Origin: Alteriqipengyuania halimionae
GTDB taxonomy: Bacteria; Pseudomonadota; Alphaproteobacteria; Sphingomonadales; Sphingomonadaceae
Direction of reading: 5' to 3'
Length of the DNA: 64,000 nucleotides
Assembly (NCBI RefSeq): GCF_009827575.1
Contig: NZ_WTYR01000001.1
Location: 2,577,001 to 2,641,000, forward strand
Shown piece by piece: positions 51,635-61,576 of the stretch. Numbering within the stretch: position 1 is the first letter of the stretch; every line of letters starts with the position of its first letter. A program made the position numbers and the translations under genes. The notes beneath the pieces were generated by a model. The model worked only from the letters and a program-made list of their open reading frames with translations. It ran no database searches and had not been told where the DNA came from.

Positions 51635-52342
51635 ATGACAGCGCACAAGCCCGGCGATCCGACCACGCTCAACCGACTCTATGGCCGCTCGGTCGGCAAA
51701 CCTCTGCGCGCGGGAAAGCAGGAACTCGTCGATACGCTCCTGCCGCAGCTTGCCGTGCCTGCCGACGGCCCGATTACGGCCGAACGGCTATTCGGCACCG
51801 ACCGGCCGCTGCATTTCGAGATCGGCTTCGGTGGCGGCGAACATCTCGCGCACCGGGCGGACCTGCTGCCCGATCACGGCTTCATCGGGGCAGAACCCTT
51901 CCTCAACGGCGTCGCCAGCGCGCTGACGCATATCAAGGAGGGCGGGCTCGCCAATATCCGGCTGCAGCATGGCGATGCGCTCGAAGTGCTCGATCGTGTG
52001 CCCGATGGTGCACTGACTATGGTGTACCTGCTGCATCCCGATCCTTGGCCAAAGGCGCGCCATGCCAAGCGACGGATGATGAATCCCGGTCCGGTCGAAA
52101 TGATCGCCGCCAAGCTCAAGCCCGGAGGCGAGTTCCGCTTCGGCACCGATCATCCGGTCTATCTGCGCCATGCGCTGATGGTGATGCGACGCTATTGCAC
52201 CGAAGACGGGCCGTTCGAATGGCTCTGCGATGGTCCGCAGGATTTCCTCAAACGGCCCGGCGGTTGGCCGCAGACCCGCTACGAAGCGAAGGCCCGCAAG
52301 CAGGGCCACGAGGTCTGGTATTTCCGCTACCGGCGCCGCTAG
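51635..52342 (+). CDS. trmB: tRNA (guanine-N7)-methyltransferase
   Basis: This 235-residue SAM-dependent enzyme methylates G46 of tRNA. The SAM-binding motif is LHFEIGFGGGEHLAHRADL, motif II is LHPDPWPKARHAKRRM with the tRNA-binding Asp/His region, and later LKPGGEFRFGTDHPVYL and RKQGHEVWYFRYR are conserved. It follows the ctrA terminator and uses its own signals. Confidence 0.95.
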   Translation: MTAHKPGDPTTLNRLYGRSVGKPLRAGKQELVDTLLPQLAVPADGPITAERLFGTDRPLHFEIGFGGGEHLAHRADLLPDHGFIGAEPFLNGVASALTHIKEGGLANIRLQHGDALEVLDRVPDGALTMVYLLHPDPWPKARHAKRRMMNPGPVEMIAAKLKPGGEFRFGTDHPVYLRHALMVMRRYCTEDGPFEWLCDGPQDFLKRPGGWPQTRYEAKARKQGHEVWYFRYRRR

Positions 52343-52351
52343 CGCTAACTG

Positions 52352-52621
52352 TCAATCGTCGGCGGTGCCTTCCGAGGCTGCCGATAAATCCATGAAATTG
52401 CGCGCGGCCTCGCGATCCTCTTCGTTCTCGAACGCCACGTCGAGATCGGGAGCCGAGCCCAGCATGTAGAGCAACGCCCACAGGCCGAAGCGCCGCGAGC
52501 GATCCCGTTCGAGACCGAGATCGACCCGACAGTGTTCGATTCCCGCTGCCAAAGCATCGGGCGATACGCGCGAAAGGTCGTCGGTGGCGAAATAGCGTTG
52601 CAGGAGATCGTCGAGTTGCAT
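52352..52621 (-). CDS. small conserved-looking hypothetical protein
   Basis: This 89-residue, acidic, helical protein reads MQLDDLLQRYFATDDLSRVS, then FGLWALLYMLGSAPDLDVAF and ends acidic. I do not recognise a family. It is convergent with trmB (10 bp between the stops) and has its own start 118 bp from the porin stop. Confidence 0.7.
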   Translation of the reverse strand: MQLDDLLQRYFATDDLSRVSPDALAAGIEHCRVDLGLERDRSRRFGLWALLYMLGSAPDLDVAFENEEDREAARNFMDLSAASEGTADD

Positions 52622-52686
52622 CGCCTCTCTCTAGCCTCTGCTGGCGGGCCCGTCAGCAGCTAAGCCGGCTTGATACGGCGCGACGC

Positions 52687-52716
52687 AAAAAGGGCCGCCC
52701 CACGATGGAGCGGCCC
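52687..52716 (-). terminator. intrinsic terminator of the porin-like gene
   Basis: On the minus strand a 7-bp GGGCCGC/GCGGCCC stem (52692-52698 with 52710-52716) with partially paired interior is followed by T5. It lies 23 bp past the porin stop. Confidence 0.85.
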
Positions 52717-52738
52717 TTTCACGCCCCAATGACTGCGA

Positions 52739-53338
52739 TCAGAAGCGGACGCCGAGACCCACCACCACCTGGTCGGTGGTCGTCTCGCCGAAATCGGGCG
52801 AAGCCGCATCGTCGTAGCGCGAGCGACGATATTCGACGCGCGCTTCGAGCGGACCAGGCAGGCCGATCTGCACTCCGCCGCCGAAACGGAAGCCACCGGC
52901 ATTATCCTTCAATTCGTCCAGCGAACCCGACTGGGTGAAGGCACTGGTATCGAGCGCGGTGTATCCCGCCTTGCCATAGGCTGTAATGCCCGGGGTCAGC
53001 GCGAAGCCGGCACGAGCGCCCACATAATACTGGCCATTGGCTTCGAGCCCGTCGCGCGCGCCGCCGAAACTGGCAGGAAATTCGGTCGTGCCGTCGCTGG
53101 TCGAGATCTCACCCTCGATCCCGACGAAGGCCGAGCCGAGCGAAAGGTCGTAGCCTGCGGAAATGCCGTACACGACCGAATCGGCATCGGCCGAGGCGGA
53201 CCCGTCCTGCGCTTCGACATCGATCCCCTCATAGCCGGCGAGTGCTCCGATATAGAGCCCGCCCGGGGCAGATTGCGCCAGCGCGGGCGTGGTCGCGAAC
53301 GCTGCGGCGAGGGCGGCGATGGCAATGCCTTTTCTCAT
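52739..53338 (-). CDS. outer membrane beta-barrel (porin family) protein
   Basis: This 199-residue protein has a signal peptide (AIAALAAAFATTPALA, cut about residue 21) and an 8-strand OmpA-like barrel pattern: GLYIGALAGYEGIDVE, YGISAGYDLSLG, YYVGARAGFALTPGI, GFRFGGGVQIGLPGPLEARV and a final strand ending VVVGLGVRF with terminal Phe. It is a small outer-membrane barrel. A strong terminator follows it. Confidence 0.88.
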   Translation of the reverse strand: MRKGIAIAALAAAFATTPALAQSAPGGLYIGALAGYEGIDVEAQDGSASADADSVVYGISAGYDLSLGSAFVGIEGEISTSDGTTEFPASFGGARDGLEANGQYYVGARAGFALTPGITAYGKAGYTALDTSAFTQSGSLDELKDNAGGFRFGGGVQIGLPGPLEARVEYRRSRYDDAASPDFGETTTDQVVVGLGVRF

Positions 53339-53517
53339 GGTCGATCCTTGTCTTGTCGTTGCCTGTTGCGATCACGGGGCCTGACGCACGCCGTTTTGCT
53401 GCGCGATGAACCGGAAGACGATGGATGATGCGGTGTGGCTTCTGGGCATCATGACCGCGATTGCGGAACAGCCCGCCGCTGCGTCCATTGGAGAGAAAAG
53501 ACCTTCGGAGCTTCCCC

Positions 53518-54888
53518 ATGATCACCACCACCAACCCCGCCACCGGCGAAACCATTGCCGAATACGAAACGCTCGACAAAGCGGCGATCGATCGCAAGCT
53601 GGCCCGCGCGCATGATAGCTATCGCGACTGGCGGACCAGCGAATTGTCGCGCCGCACCGATGTGCTTTCGAAGATGGGCGATCTCTACGAGAGCCGGAAG
53701 GACGAGCTCGCGCGGCTTGCCGTGACCGAAATGGGCAAGCCGATTTCGCAAGCGATCGGCGAGGTCGAGAAATGCGCCGCGCTACTCCATCATTTCGCTA
53801 AGGCCGGCCCGGACATGCTGAAGCCGGAGACCTGGCACCTGTCCGATGGCGGGCGGGCCGAAGGGCGCTGGTTGCCGCAGGGGCCGGTTCTGGCGGTGAT
53901 GCCGTGGAACTTTCCCTATTGGCAGGTTGTACGCTTTCTCGCCCCGACGATCCTTGCCGGCAATGTGGGACTGCTGAAGCATGCCAGCATCGTGCAGGGC
54001 GTTGCCGCGAAGATGGAAGAGCTTGCTTTGGAGGCGGGCGCGCCGGAAGGCGTGTTCCAGAACCTTTGCATCGGCTCCGATCCGATCGCGGATATCATCG
54101 CCGACGATCGCGTAATCGCCGCCACGCTTACGGGCAGTGAAGGCGCGGGCTCGGCGGTGGCCGAGCAGGCGGGCAAGAATTTGAAGAAGGTCGTGCTCGA
54201 ACTCGGCGGCTCGGATCCCTTCATCGTCATGCCCTCGGCCGATATCGATCAGGCGGTCAAGGACGCGGTCCAGGCGCGGATCCAGAACAACGGCCAGTCC
54301 TGCATCTGCGGCAAGCGCACCATTGTGCATGCCGATATCTACGACGATTTCGCCGACCGTTTCATCGCCGCCTTGAAGGACATCGAGCCCGGCGATCCGA
54401 TGGATGAGGACACCGAACTCGGTCCGCTATCGAGCGAGAGCCAGCGCGATACGGTGCTCGACCAGGTGTCCAAAGCGAAGGAAGAAGGCGCAACCCTGCT
54501 GTTCGGCGGCGAAAATATCGATCGCCCCGGCGCGTGGATGACAGCAGGTCTTCTGACCGATGTCGAAGTGGGCAGCGAAACCGGGACGGACGAAATCTTC
54601 GGCCCTGTCGGGCAGCTCTACCGTGCCGCCGACATCGACGAAGCAATCCGCATCGCAAATGCGATTCCCTATGGCCTCGGCTCGGCTGCATGGACCCATG
54701 ACGATAGCGAGCGCGAGCGCTTCGCCAACGAGATCGAAGCTGGCATGACCACATTCAACGCGGTCAACGGATCGAAGATCGAAGCACCGTTCGGCGGGAT
54801 CAAGCGCTCGGGCCATGGCCGCGAATTGTCGCGCTTCGGCCTGCACGAATTCATGAACCTCAAGACCGTGGTCTACCCGGAAGGATAA
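53518..54888 (+). CDS. NAD(P)-dependent aldehyde dehydrogenase (succinate-semialdehyde type)
   Basis: This 456-residue enzyme has the ALDH active-site elements: PWNFPYWQV, the KHAS cofactor loop, VVLELGGSDPFIV with catalytic Glu, and NNGQSCICGKR with catalytic Cys. EIFGPV is present and the tail reads FGGIKRSGHGRELSRFGLHE. The class resembles YneI/GabD succinate-semialdehyde dehydrogenase. Start at ATG 53518 with CGGAG ahead. An SDR gene follows after 5 bp, so they act together on an aldehyde/alcohol pair. Confidence 0.92.
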   Translation: MITTTNPATGETIAEYETLDKAAIDRKLARAHDSYRDWRTSELSRRTDVLSKMGDLYESRKDELARLAVTEMGKPISQAIGEVEKCAALLHHFAKAGPDMLKPETWHLSDGGRAEGRWLPQGPVLAVMPWNFPYWQVVRFLAPTILAGNVGLLKHASIVQGVAAKMEELALEAGAPEGVFQNLCIGSDPIADIIADDRVIAATLTGSEGAGSAVAEQAGKNLKKVVLELGGSDPFIVMPSADIDQAVKDAVQARIQNNGQSCICGKRTIVHADIYDDFADRFIAALKDIEPGDPMDEDTELGPLSSESQRDTVLDQVSKAKEEGATLLFGGENIDRPGAWMTAGLLTDVEVGSETGTDEIFGPVGQLYRAADIDEAIRIANAIPYGLGSAAWTHDDSERERFANEIEAGMTTFNAVNGSKIEAPFGGIKRSGHGRELSRFGLHEFMNLKTVVYPEG

Positions 54889-54893
54889 CCCGT

Positions 54894-55589
54894 ATGCCCA
54901 AACGTAATCAGCCCAAGACGATCGCCATCATCGGCGCTTCGCGCGGCTTGGGCCTCGGCCTTGCGAAGGAATTCGCGGAGCGAGGCTGGAGCGTGCTGGC
55001 GACCGAACGCAGTGAAGGCGACGACCTCCACGCGCTCGCGGACGAGCAGGAAGCCATCGAAATCGCCATGGTCGACGTCACCGATCCTACAACGTTCGAC
55101 AATGTCTGCGGGCGATTGGACGACGGCAGCGTCGATGCCGTGATCGTCAATGCCGGAATCAGCGGCGCGAAACACCAGTCGAGCGTCGAAGCCACGGCGG
55201 ACGAGGTCGCGCATGTGATGATGACCAATGCCTATGGCCCGATCCATCTCGGCAAAAAGCTGTTGCCCAAGCTGAAGGATGGCGGGACGCTGGCCTTCAT
55301 GTCGTCGCTGATGGGCTCGATCGCGGACAGTTCGGGTGGCTACGAACTCTATCGCACCAGCAAGGCCGCGCAGAACATGCTGGCGAAGGGCGTGGCGGAG
55401 CAGGATGCAGGCTCGCGCGATATCGAAGTGCTCTCTCTCCACCCCGGCTGGGTGAAGACCGATATGGGCGGCCCCAATGCCAAGCTGACGGTCGAAGAAA
55501 GCGTTACCGGCATGGCCGATGTGATCGAAGCCAGCGGGCAGTGTGGCTATCGTTTCGTCGACTACAGCGGAGAAGAAATCCCTTTCTGA
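54894..55589 (+). CDS. SDR family oxidoreductase
   Basis: This 231-residue protein has the Rossmann loop IAIIGASRGLGLGLAKEF, VDAVIVNAGISG (NAG motif), the catalytic Ser in LAFMSSLMGSIAD, and YELYRTSKAAQNML (YxxxK). It is like the C-factor/carbonyl reductase group. It is cotranscribed with the aldehyde dehydrogenase (5-bp gap). The substrate is unknown. Confidence 0.9.
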   Translation: MPKRNQPKTIAIIGASRGLGLGLAKEFAERGWSVLATERSEGDDLHALADEQEAIEIAMVDVTDPTTFDNVCGRLDDGSVDAVIVNAGISGAKHQSSVEATADEVAHVMMTNAYGPIHLGKKLLPKLKDGGTLAFMSSLMGSIADSSGGYELYRTSKAAQNMLAKGVAEQDAGSRDIEVLSLHPGWVKTDMGGPNAKLTVEESVTGMADVIEASGQCGYRFVDYSGEEIPF

Positions 55590-55676
55590 GGGCCTTGCCC
55601 GTCAGCTTCGCGCGACGTGGGGAGTGAACCCTCAAGGTCGCGCGAAGCGATCGGAACGAGGCGCGCTAGGCGGCGA

Positions 55677-57965
55677 TCAGCCGACCACGCCCGCACTCGC
55701 CAGCACGGCCAGCGTCAGCACATCGGGCGCGGTGGCCGTCATGGGTGCGATCTGGACCGGCTTTTCCATACCGACCATCATCGGGCCGATCGTGGCATTG
55801 CCAGCCAGTTCGCGCAGCAGCTTGGCCGAAAGGTTGGCCGACTGCAGGCCGGGCATGATCAGGACATTGGCCGGGCCCGAGAGGCGGCTGAACGGATAGA
55901 GTTCCATCACCTTTTCGTTGAGCGCGGCATCAGGCGCCATTTCGCCTTCATATTCGAAGTCCACGCCTTCATCGTCGAGGATGTGGACGGCATTACGGAT
56001 GTTCTCGAGCCACTGGCCTTCGGGATTGCCGAAGGTCGAATAGGACAGGAATGCAACCCGCGGTTCGTGGCCCATGCGGCGCGCGACCCGCGCGGTTTCC
56101 TTGGCGATATGCGCGAGGTCGGCCGACGAAGGCCGCTCGTTGATCGTGGTATCGGCGAGGAAAGTCGTGTGGTTCTGGCCGATCATCATGTGGATGCCGA
56201 ACGGGATTTCGCCGGCCTTTGGATCGAGCACGCGATTGATCTCGCGCGCGGTCTGCGAGAACGTCCGCGTCAAACCAGAGATCACCGCATCGCCATGGCC
56301 CAGCGCGACCAGCAGCGCGGCAAACACGTTGCGCTCCTGGTTGACCATGCGGCGCACGTCGCGCTCGGTATAGCCGCGACGCTGGAGCCGTTCGTAAAGG
56401 TAATCGACCATCGCCGGGATGTGTTCGCTGTCGGCGGAATTCTCGATCTCGAAGCTGTCGATGTCGTCGACCGCCAGACGTTCGAGCGCTTCGCGTACCT
56501 TTTCCGTGCGTCCCACCAGCACCGGGTGGCCATAGCCGAAATCGCGCAATTGGATCGCGGCGCGCAGCACCACTTCTTCCTCTGCCTCGGCGAAGACCAC
56601 GCGCTTGGGATCCTTCTTCGCGTCTTCGTAGACGCGGGTGAGGACGGCGGTGGTCGGGTTGAGGCGACCTTTGAGGAACACGCGATAGGCGTCGAAATCC
56701 TCGATCGGCTTGCACGCGACGCCACTGTCCATCGCAGCCTTGGCGACGGCGGTCGATACCACTTCGAGCAGGCGGGGATCGAATGGGGCGGGTATTATGT
56801 AATCGTTGCCGAACTGCTGGTGCTTGCCATAGGCGGCGGCGACTTCCTCGGGCACGCGCTCGCGCGCCAGCTCGGCGATCGCATTGGCGGCGGCGATCTT
56901 CATTTCCTCGTTGATCGCGGTTGCCCGCACGTCGAGCGCGCCGCGGAAGATGAAGGGGAAGCCGAGCACATTGTTGACCTGGTTCGGATAGTCCGAACGC
57001 CCGGTCGCGATGATCGCATCGGGCCGCACCGCCTTGGCGTCTTCGGGCATGATCTCGGGCACCGGGTTGGCCATTGCGAAGATGATCGGCTGGTCCTTCA
57101 TCTCGGCGACCCATTCGGGCTTCAGCGCACCGGCGGCCGACAGGCCGAGGAAGATGTCCGCACCCTTCAACGCTTCGTGGAGCGAGCGGGCCTCGGTCTC
57201 CACCGCATGCGCGCTCTTCCACTGGTCGACATCGTCGCGACCGGGATAGATCGGGCCCGAGCGGTCGCACATGATCACGTTTTCGTGCCGCACGCCCATC
57301 GCCTTGATCAGCGCGGTGCAGGCGATCGCCGAGGCGCCCGCGCCGTTGACGACCATCTTGACGTCTTCGAGCTTGCGGTTGGTCAGCAGGCAGGCATTGA
57401 TCAGCCCCGCAGCGGCGATGATCGCGGTGCCATGCTGATCGTCATGCATCACCGGGATGTTCATCTTTTCGCGCAGTGCCTGCTCGATGATAAAGCACTC
57501 GGGTGCGGCGATGTCTTCGAGATTGATCCCGCCGAAGCTGGGTTCAAGCAACGAGACGGCATCGATGATCCTTTGCGGGTCTTCGGTGTCGAGTTCGAGG
57601 TCGATCGCATCGACATCGGCGAAGCGTTTGAAGAGGACGGCCTTGCCTTCCATCACTGGCTTGGACGCGAGCGCGCCGAGATTGCCGAGGCCGAGGATTG
57701 CCGTGCCGTTGGAGATCACGGCGACGAGATTGCTGCGCGCGGTGTAATCGCTGGCGCAGGAGGGATTTTCTGCAATCGCCTCGACCGGGGCAGCCACGCC
57801 GGGCGAATAGGCCAGCGCGAGGTCACGCTGCGTGGTCATCGGTTTGGTTGCGACCACCTCGATTTTGCCGGGACGTCCGGCCGAGTGGTAGAACAGCGCC
57901 TCGCGGCGCGTGAAATCGTCGGTTTCTTTATCGGAAATGCTGTCGGCCAATGTAAGGGTCTCCAA
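55677..57965 (-). CDS. maeB: NADP-dependent malic enzyme with C-terminal phosphotransacetylase-like domain
   Basis: This 762-residue protein is a MaeB-type enzyme that decarboxylates malate to pyruvate. The N-terminal malic domain has LAYSPGVAAPVEAIAENP, FKRFADVDAIDLEL, MPVMHDDQHGTAI-like IPVMHDDQHGTAIIAAAGLI and NGAGASAIACTAL for NADP. The C-terminal 320 residues are phosphotransacetylase-like (DAKKDPKRVVFAEAEEEVVL, KVMELYPFSRLSGPANVLIM) and are regulatory in known members. There is no ATG at the start; TTG at 57965 or, with a better GGAG, TTG at 57950 are the choices. Confidence 0.94.
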   Translation of the reverse strand: METLTLADSISDKETDDFTRREALFYHSAGRPGKIEVVATKPMTTQRDLALAYSPGVAAPVEAIAENPSCASDYTARSNLVAVISNGTAILGLGNLGALASKPVMEGKAVLFKRFADVDAIDLELDTEDPQRIIDAVSLLEPSFGGINLEDIAAPECFIIEQALREKMNIPVMHDDQHGTAIIAAAGLINACLLTNRKLEDVKMVVNGAGASAIACTALIKAMGVRHENVIMCDRSGPIYPGRDDVDQWKSAHAVETEARSLHEALKGADIFLGLSAAGALKPEWVAEMKDQPIIFAMANPVPEIMPEDAKAVRPDAIIATGRSDYPNQVNNVLGFPFIFRGALDVRATAINEEMKIAAANAIAELARERVPEEVAAAYGKHQQFGNDYIIPAPFDPRLLEVVSTAVAKAAMDSGVACKPIEDFDAYRVFLKGRLNPTTAVLTRVYEDAKKDPKRVVFAEAEEEVVLRAAIQLRDFGYGHPVLVGRTEKVREALERLAVDDIDSFEIENSADSEHIPAMVDYLYERLQRRGYTERDVRRMVNQERNVFAALLVALGHGDAVISGLTRTFSQTAREINRVLDPKAGEIPFGIHMMIGQNHTTFLADTTINERPSSADLAHIAKETARVARRMGHEPRVAFLSYSTFGNPEGQWLENIRNAVHILDDEGVDFEYEGEMAPDAALNEKVMELYPFSRLSGPANVLIMPGLQSANLSAKLLRELAGNATIGPMMVGMEKPVQIAPMTATAPDVLTLAVLASAGVVG

Positions 57966-58066
57966 TCGATCTCTGCCCCCTAACAGTGACGACGCTACGG
58001 CGATAGGGGATAGCGCGGTTTCAGGTTTGGCGAATCGCCCGCGCCATCGCTAGCGTCGCGCGCTCG

Positions 58067-60697
58067 ATGGCCAAGAATGCTTCACCCGCTCCCACGCCCA
58101 TGATGGCGCAATATCTCGCGCTGAAGGAGCAGGCGGGCGATTGCCTGCTGTTCTATCGCATGGGCGATTTCTTCGAGCTGTTCTTCGACGATGCAAAAAC
58201 GGCCGCCGGTGTGCTCGACATCGCGCTGACGACGCGCGGCGAGCATGGCGGAGAGCCCGTGCCGATGTGCGGGGTGCCGGTTCACGCGGCGGAGAGCTAT
58301 CTCGCGCGGTTGATCAAGGGCGGGTGTCGTGTCGCAATCGCCGAGCAGACCGAAACCCCCGACGAAGCCAAGGCTCGGGCGAAGCGCGAGGGATCGCCGG
58401 TATCCAAGGCATTGGTGGCGCGCGACATCGTTCGCTTCGTCACCGCGGGAACGCTGACCGAGGAAGCGCTGCTCGAACCGCGCCGGGCGAACATGCTCGC
58501 CGCGATCGCACCGGTGCGGGGCAGCGTCGGTATTGCCGCAGTCGATATCTCGACCGGTCGGATGGAGCTTGAGGAATGCGAGGAAGGCGCGCTCGGCGCG
58601 GTGCTCGCGCGGATCGGTGCGAGCGAAGTGATCGCGCCCGAAGACGCGGCGTTTCCACTCGACGATGCGATCCATCGGGATGGCCGCGAATTCGCCAGCG
58701 AAGCCGGGGCGAAGCGGCTGCGCACCATTCACGGCGTCGCCACGCTCGACGGCTTCGGTCACTTCACCCGTGCCATGCTTGCCGCAGCGGGCGGGCTGAT
58801 CGCCTATCTGGACCATGTCGGGCGCGGCGCTTTGCCGCTATTGCTGCCGCCGGTCGTGCGCGACGGTGCCGGCGCGCTGGCGATGGATGCCGCAACTCGA
58901 GCGAGCCTCGAAATCCTCGAAGCACATGGCGGTGGTCGCAAGGGCAGCCTGATCGCGGTGATCGATCGCTGCGTAACCGGCGCGGGCGCGCGTCAACTGG
59001 CCGAGGATCTGGCCGCGCCGTTGACAAATCGCACGGCGATCGGCGAGCGGCTAGCGCTGGTCGGATGGCTCCATGCGGCGCCGCTGCTGCGCGAGGAATT
59101 GCGGACCGCACTCAAATCGCTGCCCGATGTCGGGCGCGCGCTGGGGCGGGTGGTCGCCGGGCGCGGCAGTCCGCGTGATCTCGGGCAATTGCGCGACGGG
59201 CTCGATATGGCGCGGAGGGTTCATGACCGGCTGGGCGCAGAAAACGATCGTCCCGCACTGCTAGATGCGTTGCTCCCCGATCTCGCCGGCCATGGCGCGC
59301 TGGTCGATCTGTTCGGTCGCGCGCTCGTCCCGTCGCCGCCGACAGAGCGGGCCAAAGGCGGTTTCATCGCCGAAGGCTACGACCATGCCCTAGACGATCT
59401 GCGCCAGACCTCGGGCAATGCCCGCCGTGCGATCGCCGCGCTCGAAGCCAAATATCGCGACGAAACCGGGATCGGCTCGCTCAAGATCAAGCACAACGGC
59501 GTGCTCGGCTATTTCATCGAAGTGCCCGCCAAGCACGGCGATGCGCTGATGGCACCCGATAGCGGGTTCACCCATCGGCAGACACTCGCCAATGCAGTGC
59601 GGTTCAATTCGCTCGGCCTTCACGAGGAAGCGAGCCGGATCGCTGAAGCGGGCGCGCACGCGCTGGCAGCCGAGGAAGCGCATTTCGAGGAACTGGTGGG
59701 CGAGGCGATCGCATCACGCGAGGCCATCGCTCGCACTGCCGCTGCGCTCGCCCGGATCGATGTTGCCGCAGGCGCAGCCGAACGGGCGGCCGAAGGCGGC
59801 TGGGCGCGCCCTGAAATCGTCGATGCGCCCAGCCTCGCGATCGAGGGCGGGCGGCACCCGGTAGTCGAAGCCGCGCTGTCGGCAAGCGGGGAGCGCTTCG
59901 TGGCAAATGATTGCGGGCTCGCCCACGACGATCGGCTGTGGCTGGTCGGCGGCCCGAACATGGGCGGTAAATCGACCTTCCTGCGCCAGAACGCGCTGAT
60001 CGTGCTGCTCGCGCAGGCCGGATCTTTCGTGCCAGCCGATGCGGCGAAGATCGGGCTGGTCGATCGACTGTTCAGCCGGGTCGGCGCGGCTGACAATCTG
60101 GCGCGCGGGCGCTCAACCTTCATGGTTGAGATGGTCGAAACCGCCGCGATCCTGTCGCAGGCCACCGAACGCAGTTTCGTAATCCTCGACGAAGTCGGGC
60201 GCGGCACTTCGACTTATGACGGGCTCGCGCTCGCCTGGGCGGTGGTGGAGGCGGTTCATGACACGATCCGCTGTCGCTGCCTGTTCGCCACGCATTATCA
60301 CGAGCTCTCGCTGATGGCGGATCGCTGCGACGCGCTTTCCCTGCATTACGTCCGCGCACGCGAATGGAAGGGCGACCTCGTTCTGCTCCACGAAGTCGCC
60401 GAAGGCTCGGCCGATCGGTCCTACGGGCTCGCCGTCGCCAAGCTCGCCGGTGTTCCGGCTCCGGTGGTCAAACGTGCGCGCGCGGTGCTTGACAAGCTCG
60501 AGAAGGGCCGTGCCGAAACCGGCGGAATTGCCGCAGGTCTGGGCGATCTGCCGCTCTTCGCCGCGGCGGCGGAGGCCGAGGAAGAGCAGTGCGATACCTT
60601 GCGCGAAAGCCTGCGCGCGCTCGATATCGATGCACTGAGCCCTCGCGATGCATTGGAAAAGCTTTATGAATTGAAGCGCGAGGTGGGTGAGGACTAA
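58067..60697 (+). CDS. mutS: DNA mismatch repair protein MutS
   Basis: This 876-residue ATPase recognises mismatches. The mismatch-binding motif is YLALKEQAGDCLLFYRMGDFF then FFELFFDDA (Phe-x-Glu wedge region), a connector and lever follow, and the ATPase domain has Walker A VGGPNMGGKSTFLRQ, FMVEMVETAAIL, Walker B FVILDEVGRGTSTYDGLALA and HYHELSLM. The C-terminal helix-turn-helix dimerisation tail ends LEKLYELKREV. All parts look intact. It is divergent from maeB. Confidence 0.97.
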   Translation: MAKNASPAPTPMMAQYLALKEQAGDCLLFYRMGDFFELFFDDAKTAAGVLDIALTTRGEHGGEPVPMCGVPVHAAESYLARLIKGGCRVAIAEQTETPDEAKARAKREGSPVSKALVARDIVRFVTAGTLTEEALLEPRRANMLAAIAPVRGSVGIAAVDISTGRMELEECEEGALGAVLARIGASEVIAPEDAAFPLDDAIHRDGREFASEAGAKRLRTIHGVATLDGFGHFTRAMLAAAGGLIAYLDHVGRGALPLLLPPVVRDGAGALAMDAATRASLEILEAHGGGRKGSLIAVIDRCVTGAGARQLAEDLAAPLTNRTAIGERLALVGWLHAAPLLREELRTALKSLPDVGRALGRVVAGRGSPRDLGQLRDGLDMARRVHDRLGAENDRPALLDALLPDLAGHGALVDLFGRALVPSPPTERAKGGFIAEGYDHALDDLRQTSGNARRAIAALEAKYRDETGIGSLKIKHNGVLGYFIEVPAKHGDALMAPDSGFTHRQTLANAVRFNSLGLHEEASRIAEAGAHALAAEEAHFEELVGEAIASREAIARTAAALARIDVAAGAAERAAEGGWARPEIVDAPSLAIEGGRHPVVEAALSASGERFVANDCGLAHDDRLWLVGGPNMGGKSTFLRQNALIVLLAQAGSFVPADAAKIGLVDRLFSRVGAADNLARGRSTFMVEMVETAAILSQATERSFVILDEVGRGTSTYDGLALAWAVVEAVHDTIRCRCLFATHYHELSLMADRCDALSLHYVRAREWKGDLVLLHEVAEGSADRSYGLAVAKLAGVPAPVVKRARAVLDKLEKGRAETGGIAAGLGDLPLFAAAAEAEEEQCDTLRESLRALDIDALSPRDALEKLYELKREVGED

Positions 60698-60743
60698 CCT
60701 ACGCTAATTGCCTTTCCACGCGCGTGCGCTAGCATCGTTGTCC

Positions 60744-61157
60744 ATGGCACAGGACGATCCCCCGGTCGACGGCGACGACAAGAGCACCCATTGGGCGGAG
60801 TTCCGCACCGATCTGGCCGAGGACCGCACGATCCAGGCGACCGAGCGGACATTTGCCGGTTGGATGCGCACCGCATTTGCCGCGATCGGTATCGGCCTCG
60901 CGTTTCGCGCCGTGTTCGGCCAGTTCGATCCGCCCTGGCTGGCCAAGGCGATCGCGACGATGTTCGTGGTCATGGGCGCGATCATCGCCTTCACGGCAGA
61001 GCGGCGCGCGTGCCGAACGTTCTCGCGCCTCGACCCACATGAAATCGACCGCCCCGACACGCCGAACATACGCTGGATGGCATGGTCGGTCGTTGCCGGA
61101 GCGGTCGTCTTGATCGCGGGCTTCTGGATCCTCAACGACGGATCGATCGGAGCCTAA
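60744..61157 (+). CDS. DUF202 family membrane protein (YidH-like)
   Basis: This 137-residue protein has the DUF202 layout: a soluble N terminus with LAEDRTIQATERTFAGWMRT, then three membrane segments (FAAIGIGLAFRAVF, AIATMFVVMGAIIAFTA, SVVAGAVVLIAGFWIL). Its function is unknown. The ATG at 60744 starts the charged leader. It follows mutS by 46 bp. Confidence 0.88.
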   Translation: MAQDDPPVDGDDKSTHWAEFRTDLAEDRTIQATERTFAGWMRTAFAAIGIGLAFRAVFGQFDPPWLAKAIATMFVVMGAIIAFTAERRACRTFSRLDPHEIDRPDTPNIRWMAWSVVAGAVVLIAGFWILNDGSIGA

Positions 61158-61178
61158 GCCCGATACGGGCTGTCGAGT

Positions 61179-61529
61179 TTACTTCTGCGGAATGTCGCCC
61201 GGCTTGCGGGCTTTGCCGTACTTGTCGACATTGTCGTCATGATTGGGCTCGCCGGTGTAGGCGCTGTTGTCGATCCGGCCCGAGCTTTCCATGTCGCGCA
61301 TGTGGTCGATCGTGTCCTGCGTCGAATCGCCCATCAGACCGGATTTGTTCGGGCCCTTCTCGCTTTCGGTGGGAGCGCTGTCGACGCCGGTACCGCGCGC
61401 CTGCGCGTCTTCGCTTACTTCCTGCGCCTGGCTCAGGTGATCGTCCTGCTCGTCATTATGGGTTTCGGGAGCAAGTTCGGCCTGGCGCTGTTCCTGGCTC
61501 TCGGGCTTGTCGGTGGTCTTGTCGGTCAT
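61179..61529 (-). CDS. hydrophilic low-complexity protein, unknown function
   Basis: This 116-residue protein is strongly hydrophilic and probably disordered: MTDKTTDKPESQEQRQAELA, HNDEQDDHLSQAQEVSEDAQ and a DNVDKYGKARKPGDIPQK tail. There is no membrane segment or known motif. A very good ribosome site (AAAGGAGAACACC) precedes the ATG. Such proteins are often stress-induced hydrophilins, but that is only a resemblance. It is convergent with the DUF202 gene. Confidence 0.75.
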   Translation of the reverse strand: MTDKTTDKPESQEQRQAELAPETHNDEQDDHLSQAQEVSEDAQARGTGVDSAPTESEKGPNKSGLMGDSTQDTIDHMRDMESSGRIDNSAYTGEPNHDDNVDKYGKARKPGDIPQK

Positions 61530-61576
61530 GGTGTTCTCCTTTGCAGGAGTAACGGGCAGACCATGGCGCGCGTTCC

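Noticed and set aside
55617-57983. 788-codon plus-strand frame opposite maeB
   Set aside because: It covers the malic enzyme almost exactly on the other strand and has no motif of its own.
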